This document shows, in pieces, positions 60,640 to 64,000 of a DNA stretch of 64,000 nucleotides. Positions within the stretch are counted from its first letter, which is position 1, and the number at the start of each line of letters is the position of its first letter. The position numbers and the translations under genes were made by a program. This DNA is from Ochromonas danica (Eukaryota > Sar > Chrysophyceae > Chromulinales > Chromulinaceae), in assembly GCA_015146655.1 (NCBI GenBank), contig VKHL01000015.1, positions 113,064 to 177,063 of the forward strand, given 5' to 3'. The notes under the pieces were generated by a model. The model was not told the origin of the DNA, did not search any database, and saw only the letters and a program-made list of their open reading frames with translations.

Positions 60640-62991
60640 TTAGGCAAAGCCAACCATGTGATTACTTGCTAAGACAGAAAAGTCGGCAATCCCTTCTTGG
60701 ACCTTATTAGATTGGTCACGCATTTTCTGTTCATCTTCTTCATGGATATGTTTGAGGGTTTCTTCATTATTCTCAAAGTTATTGTTGAAAAGAAACAAAT
60801 CTTCCAAACTAGTTAATGCGAAAAGCCAATCAGGCACACGCCCAGTTAGCTTATTGCTATGAAGAGATAGAGTTTGCAATTGATGCAATCCCACTATACT
60901 CTGCGGGACTACTCCTTCGAGTTGATTCTCCCCCAAAGAGAGATAAAGCAGATTCTGTAACTTTCCTATTTGGTCTGGAATGTTTCCTACGAAGGCATTC
61001 TTAGCCAAGCAGAGATGTGTTAAAGCAGTCAATTTGCATACACTATCTTGAATAGGTCCTGTCAGCTTGTTGCCTGTTAACCAAACCTCTCGTAACTCCT
61101 GAAGATGGCAAAAGTTCTCAAATGCCACCTCACCAGATAATTGATTATATTGCACTGAGATAATCTGTAAATGATGGCATTTTTGAAAAGCATAATCTGG
61201 AACTCCACCTTCCAGATGATTATGATCCAGCATGACTGTCTCCAAGTAAGGTAGACGACTAATATCATCTGGAAATAGTCCACGGAGATTGTTTCCAGGA
61301 AGGTTAATTTCAAAAACATGTCCCTCTACAGTCACTCCCACACCAAACCAATACTTAACAGGTTTGTCTGGGTCACACCAATTATCCTTACGAATCCAGC
61401 CATTGCCTTGACAACTGCGAAAGATATCCATCAGTGCATCACGCTCGAAGAGTTCTTCATCGGAGCTGATGCGATGAATGTTGGATAGATCCTTCCTGGG
61501 GTGGTAGCTTTTCCGAGTCCGCTTGAGTCTCAACACCATCATTTCCTGCATGCGACGCTCCATTTCCTTTGCATTGAATTCCATGGCTCTGGCCAAGCGC
61601 GAGGATTGCTTCTTCGTCAGACTTTGTATTTGGCCAGCAGAAAGGGGACGATCCTTTGGTATTTGGGATTGAAGATGGACTTCTTTCAACGTGTTGTGAG
61701 AGGAATAGGTGAAAGCTACTGGCGCTGTCTCTATCAGCACCTCCTCGCTGCCTGACTGCACTGCAAGAGAGCCAACTTTGGGCGAGTTCAATGGACTAGT
61801 AGAAACATCTAGCCTTTTGCTGACTTCTTTTAGCAATCGACTGGACAGCGACTGGCTTGCACGGCTCAGCGATTTAACGCCTCGTTCTCCCAGCGGACTT
61901 GATTCGGAGGATGGAGCCTGAAGAAAAGATGACCGCAAAGAAGGCAAATCCAGAGCAACCGGACGAGAGAAGACATCTTCTTTCTCAGCCTCGCGAGCGG
62001 AAAGTGGTAGATTTGCTTCTTCTTCCTCGTGGGGAGGTATTGACAAAGCTGGAGTTTTAGGACGACCATCACGCAGGGCAGGCAAAGGGATTTGACTTGG
62101 TTCTTCAAGGGTCAATGTTTTCAATGCATTGCTTAGCTTCTCTCCATACGATGTATGAGCACGTTTCGGACCATCGCGGTTCTGTCTGCGCCGCTTGTCT
62201 CTCTTCAACGCCTTCTGGTCGAAGAGAAAGCCATACTTGCGGTCATTACGATATAAGCAGGTTGAGATGTGAGCAATAGGGATGACAGTGTTCTCGCTGA
62301 TATAGAACTGAGAATCATGTCTGATGTTCATAACAGAGTCTTCGCCATAGGTGCGCTTGGTAAACGCCTTCTCCACTTCCACGGGATTGAACTGACCTCC
62401 AGACTTCAGAATTGGCACTCCATCTATACCCGGCCTGGTCTCCTGAGGGCCATTTTTAACATAAGATAAGACCTTGCTTGGTTTGGGTAGCATGGGGACG
62501 CTACCTTGGCTGGCAGGTCGCTGGCGTTGTTTCTTTCCATCATAGAGAGATGGGGAAGTACTGCGAGAGAGACTGGATGCATTGGCTTGCTTTAACAGTC
62601 TGACAGAGGACTTGAAGAATTCTCTTCGCTCTTCAAATTTCATAGCACGTTTCTGGAAAATGGTGGGGTTGGTGGGGACTGTGTGGGGGCGAGAAGATGT
62701 GGAGGGGAGAGGAGCAAGGTCGATGGGCGGGAAGACATTGACCATGTGCTCTTCATCTTCACGACACCAAACAGTCTTGCCATCAAAAAATCCGTCATCA
62801 ACGATCCACTGATAGTCATCACTATCCAACCCGCTGTTGGGGGGACAGTAGAATCCAGGCACACTTTGCACTCGCTCACGATCAGCAGTTCGTACACGAA
62901 CTTGCCCAAATTCTAGATCATAGCGATCTTGAACAAACTCTACAGCATCTTCTAGGCATGGTACAGCTTTACTGCGTCGTTTGGAGCTCAT
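60640..62991 (-). CDS. Leucine-rich repeat protein with long disordered N-terminus
   Basis: A 783-residue intronless protein with an ATG at 62991. Residues about 1-90 form a small domain (EDAVEFVQDRYDLEFGQVRV, then an SGLDSDDYQWIVDDGFFDG stretch). A long basic, Ser/Pro-rich disordered part follows. From about residue 530, a plant-type LRR begins with the cap-like NWCDPDKPVKYWFGVGV and has about eight repeats (FEINLPGNNLRGLFPDDI, REVWLTGNKLTGPIQDSV, LYLSLGENQLEGVVPQSI, QTLSLHSNKLTGRVPDWL). It has no signal peptide or kinase domain, so it is probably cytosolic and scaffold-like. CTTAAGTTAA at 63030-63039 lies in the 189-bp divergent promoter. Confidence 0.75.
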   Translation of the reverse strand: MSSKRRSKAVPCLEDAVEFVQDRYDLEFGQVRVRTADRERVQSVPGFYCPPNSGLDSDDYQWIVDDGFFDGKTVWCREDEEHMVNVFPPIDLAPLPSTSSRPHTVPTNPTIFQKRAMKFEERREFFKSSVRLLKQANASSLSRSTSPSLYDGKKQRQRPASQGSVPMLPKPSKVLSYVKNGPQETRPGIDGVPILKSGGQFNPVEVEKAFTKRTYGEDSVMNIRHDSQFYISENTVIPIAHISTCLYRNDRKYGFLFDQKALKRDKRRRQNRDGPKRAHTSYGEKLSNALKTLTLEEPSQIPLPALRDGRPKTPALSIPPHEEEEANLPLSAREAEKEDVFSRPVALDLPSLRSSFLQAPSSESSPLGERGVKSLSRASQSLSSRLLKEVSKRLDVSTSPLNSPKVGSLAVQSGSEEVLIETAPVAFTYSSHNTLKEVHLQSQIPKDRPLSAGQIQSLTKKQSSRLARAMEFNAKEMERRMQEMMVLRLKRTRKSYHPRKDLSNIHRISSDEELFERDALMDIFRSCQGNGWIRKDNWCDPDKPVKYWFGVGVTVEGHVFEINLPGNNLRGLFPDDISRLPYLETVMLDHNHLEGGVPDYAFQKCHHLQIISVQYNQLSGEVAFENFCHLQELREVWLTGNKLTGPIQDSVCKLTALTHLCLAKNAFVGNIPDQIGKLQNLLYLSLGENQLEGVVPQSIVGLHQLQTLSLHSNKLTGRVPDWLFALTSLEDLFLFNNNFENNEETLKHIHEEDEQKMRDQSNKVQEGIADFSVLASNHMVGFA

Positions 62992-63180
62992 ACTCCGTAC
63001 TGTGCTGTATTTTGCCCTGACCGTTTCGTCTTAAGTTAACTGGCAGAAACGCACCGGAGAGATAGTTTCTGAACTGCAGCGTGTTTATCATCTCTGGTGA
63101 ACTTCCAGACTTGTTGGACTGCTTCTAATCTGGTGCTTGTTGGACGTACCTTTTGACTTAGATTCAATGGTTTAATCAAA

Positions 63181-64000
63181 ATGGATCTTGCAGACTCTAC
63201 TGTTATTGACGTGCTGCAGAGTGTGAGTACAACTGTCAGCCCAATCACTGCTACCATTACCACCAGCAACTCTGACAGAACAAGCGACAAGAATAGCGAT
63301 GAAAATTCAAACGTGAATGGCAATGATGACAATGGAAACGGAAATGGACATAGCGATGTCGAGACGGCTGAGAGGACGTCAATCAGAGCGCTGGCTGGCG
63401 AAGAGGCCTCTGACTTTGCTGCCACTGACCCTGCAGCACTTCTTGGACAGTCTCTGGCCCGCTTTTCTCTCTTGTTCAACAAACTTGTCGAGACACTCTG
63501 TGAGCTCTTCCAACACTCTTGGCTGGCATCAGCTGCAAGAATTCATTATGTACTCTACCTCTACCTCACCGCGCACATCAACGGCGGGACCAACTGGCTC
63601 GCCTCTCAGCTCTCCTTGCTCTACCATGAGCGACGAGAGCTAATCGTGCGCTTGATGAAAGACCTCCTGTTCGAGCAGTTTCAATTCGAGCTTTATTACT
63701 CCCTAGAGAGTCTCTTGACAAGTTATGGTAAAGTTGTGTTCACTTGCTGTCAGATGACATTCTCAACTCATTGACCTGTTTTGTGTCTTAATTAGCTCAG
63801 CCAGTGATCAGCCGAATCTCCATTGAGAAGCGATTGGATGCTTTGAAAGAGGCTGACTTGGTCAAAGGCTTCGATCTGGATGATTTCAAGCAACAGCTGA
63901 CTCAAGTGCATTCGATTAATAACACCGCTGGCAGGTCCATGAATCGATTGCAGGCTCTGTTGCTTCGCATCCCTCCTGTCTACTCCAACCTCCGTGCGGA
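63181..64000 (+). CDS. Unknown protein, 5' part (runs off the window)
   Basis: Exon 1 is 63181-63727 and exon 2 starts at 63796, with a 68-nt intron (donor GTAAAG, acceptor AATTAG); exon 2 is still open at the window end. After a Ser/Asn/Asp-rich disordered start (residues about 20-60), the protein is helical: ALLGQSLARFSLLFNKLVET, LIVRLMKDLLFEQFQFELYY, and after the join ISIEKRLDALKEADLVKGFD. No signal peptide or known domain is seen in the visible part. The family cannot be decided without the remainder. Confidence 0.6.

Overview
This window comes from the nuclear genome of a microbial eukaryote, most likely a stramenopile alga or a close relative. Genes are compact and occur on both strands. 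They are often divergent or convergent pairs 25-270 bp apart. Many carry short GT-AG introns of about 59-113 nt that interrupt codons cleanly, and several encode organelle presequences. Two proteins, a DUF1995-like protein and an enolase, begin with a signal-peptide-like stretch followed by a phenylalanine at the expected cleavage point (VSA/FQPS and VNG/FQGT). This is the plastid-targeting pattern of algae with a red-derived secondary plastid. Long Pro-Ser-Ser-Gln-Pro repeats in secreted proteins are also common in that group. The species cannot be named from the sequence.

Region 1 (1-13.2 kb) is a tandem array of at least three copies, about 6 kb apart, of a huge secreted protein. Each has a signal peptide, a long PSSQP/PTSQP stalk, one or two cysteine-rich domains embedded in the stalk, and a C-terminal RCC1-like propeller. 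Copy A is cut by the window edge. Copy B carries a precise 170-bp micro-inversion in its propeller that ends the frame early. Copy C is intact and has a duplicated cysteine domain and a 156-bp minisatellite.

Region 2 (13.7-30 kb) holds metabolic and organelle genes: a flavin amine oxidase, a bestrophin-like channel, a plastid DUF1995-like protein, a mitochondrial guanidino (creatine/arginine) kinase, mitochondrial ribosomal protein bL28, a tail-anchored J protein, a plastid-type enolase, a HAD-like protein, a GPI-type protein with a Frizzled-like cysteine pattern, and COX15 (heme A synthase).

Region 3 (30.5-50.1 kb) contains an AASDH-type adenylation/carrier/beta-propeller enzyme, a BED zinc finger fused to an M20 amidohydrolase, an unknown protein, an UNC93-like transporter, MCM4, a giant protein with a degenerate kinase-like region, and an MFS transporter.

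Region 4 (50.3-64 kb) contains a three-exon ERH gene (enhancer of rudimentary) divergent from an RS/RD-rich splicing-type protein, two unknown coiled-coil proteins, a dynein-stalk-like/universal-stress-protein fusion, a sulfatase, a PTPMT1-like phosphatase, an LRR protein, and the start of an unknown gene.

No tRNA, rRNA, CRISPR array or convincing transposon was seen. Many reading frames open upstream of the first ATG; I moved those starts to ATG and gave the exon joins I could read by hand. Two short motifs recur upstream of many genes and may be core promoter elements: TTAACTTAAG/AAGTTAA and CGAAAYYCCGAA.
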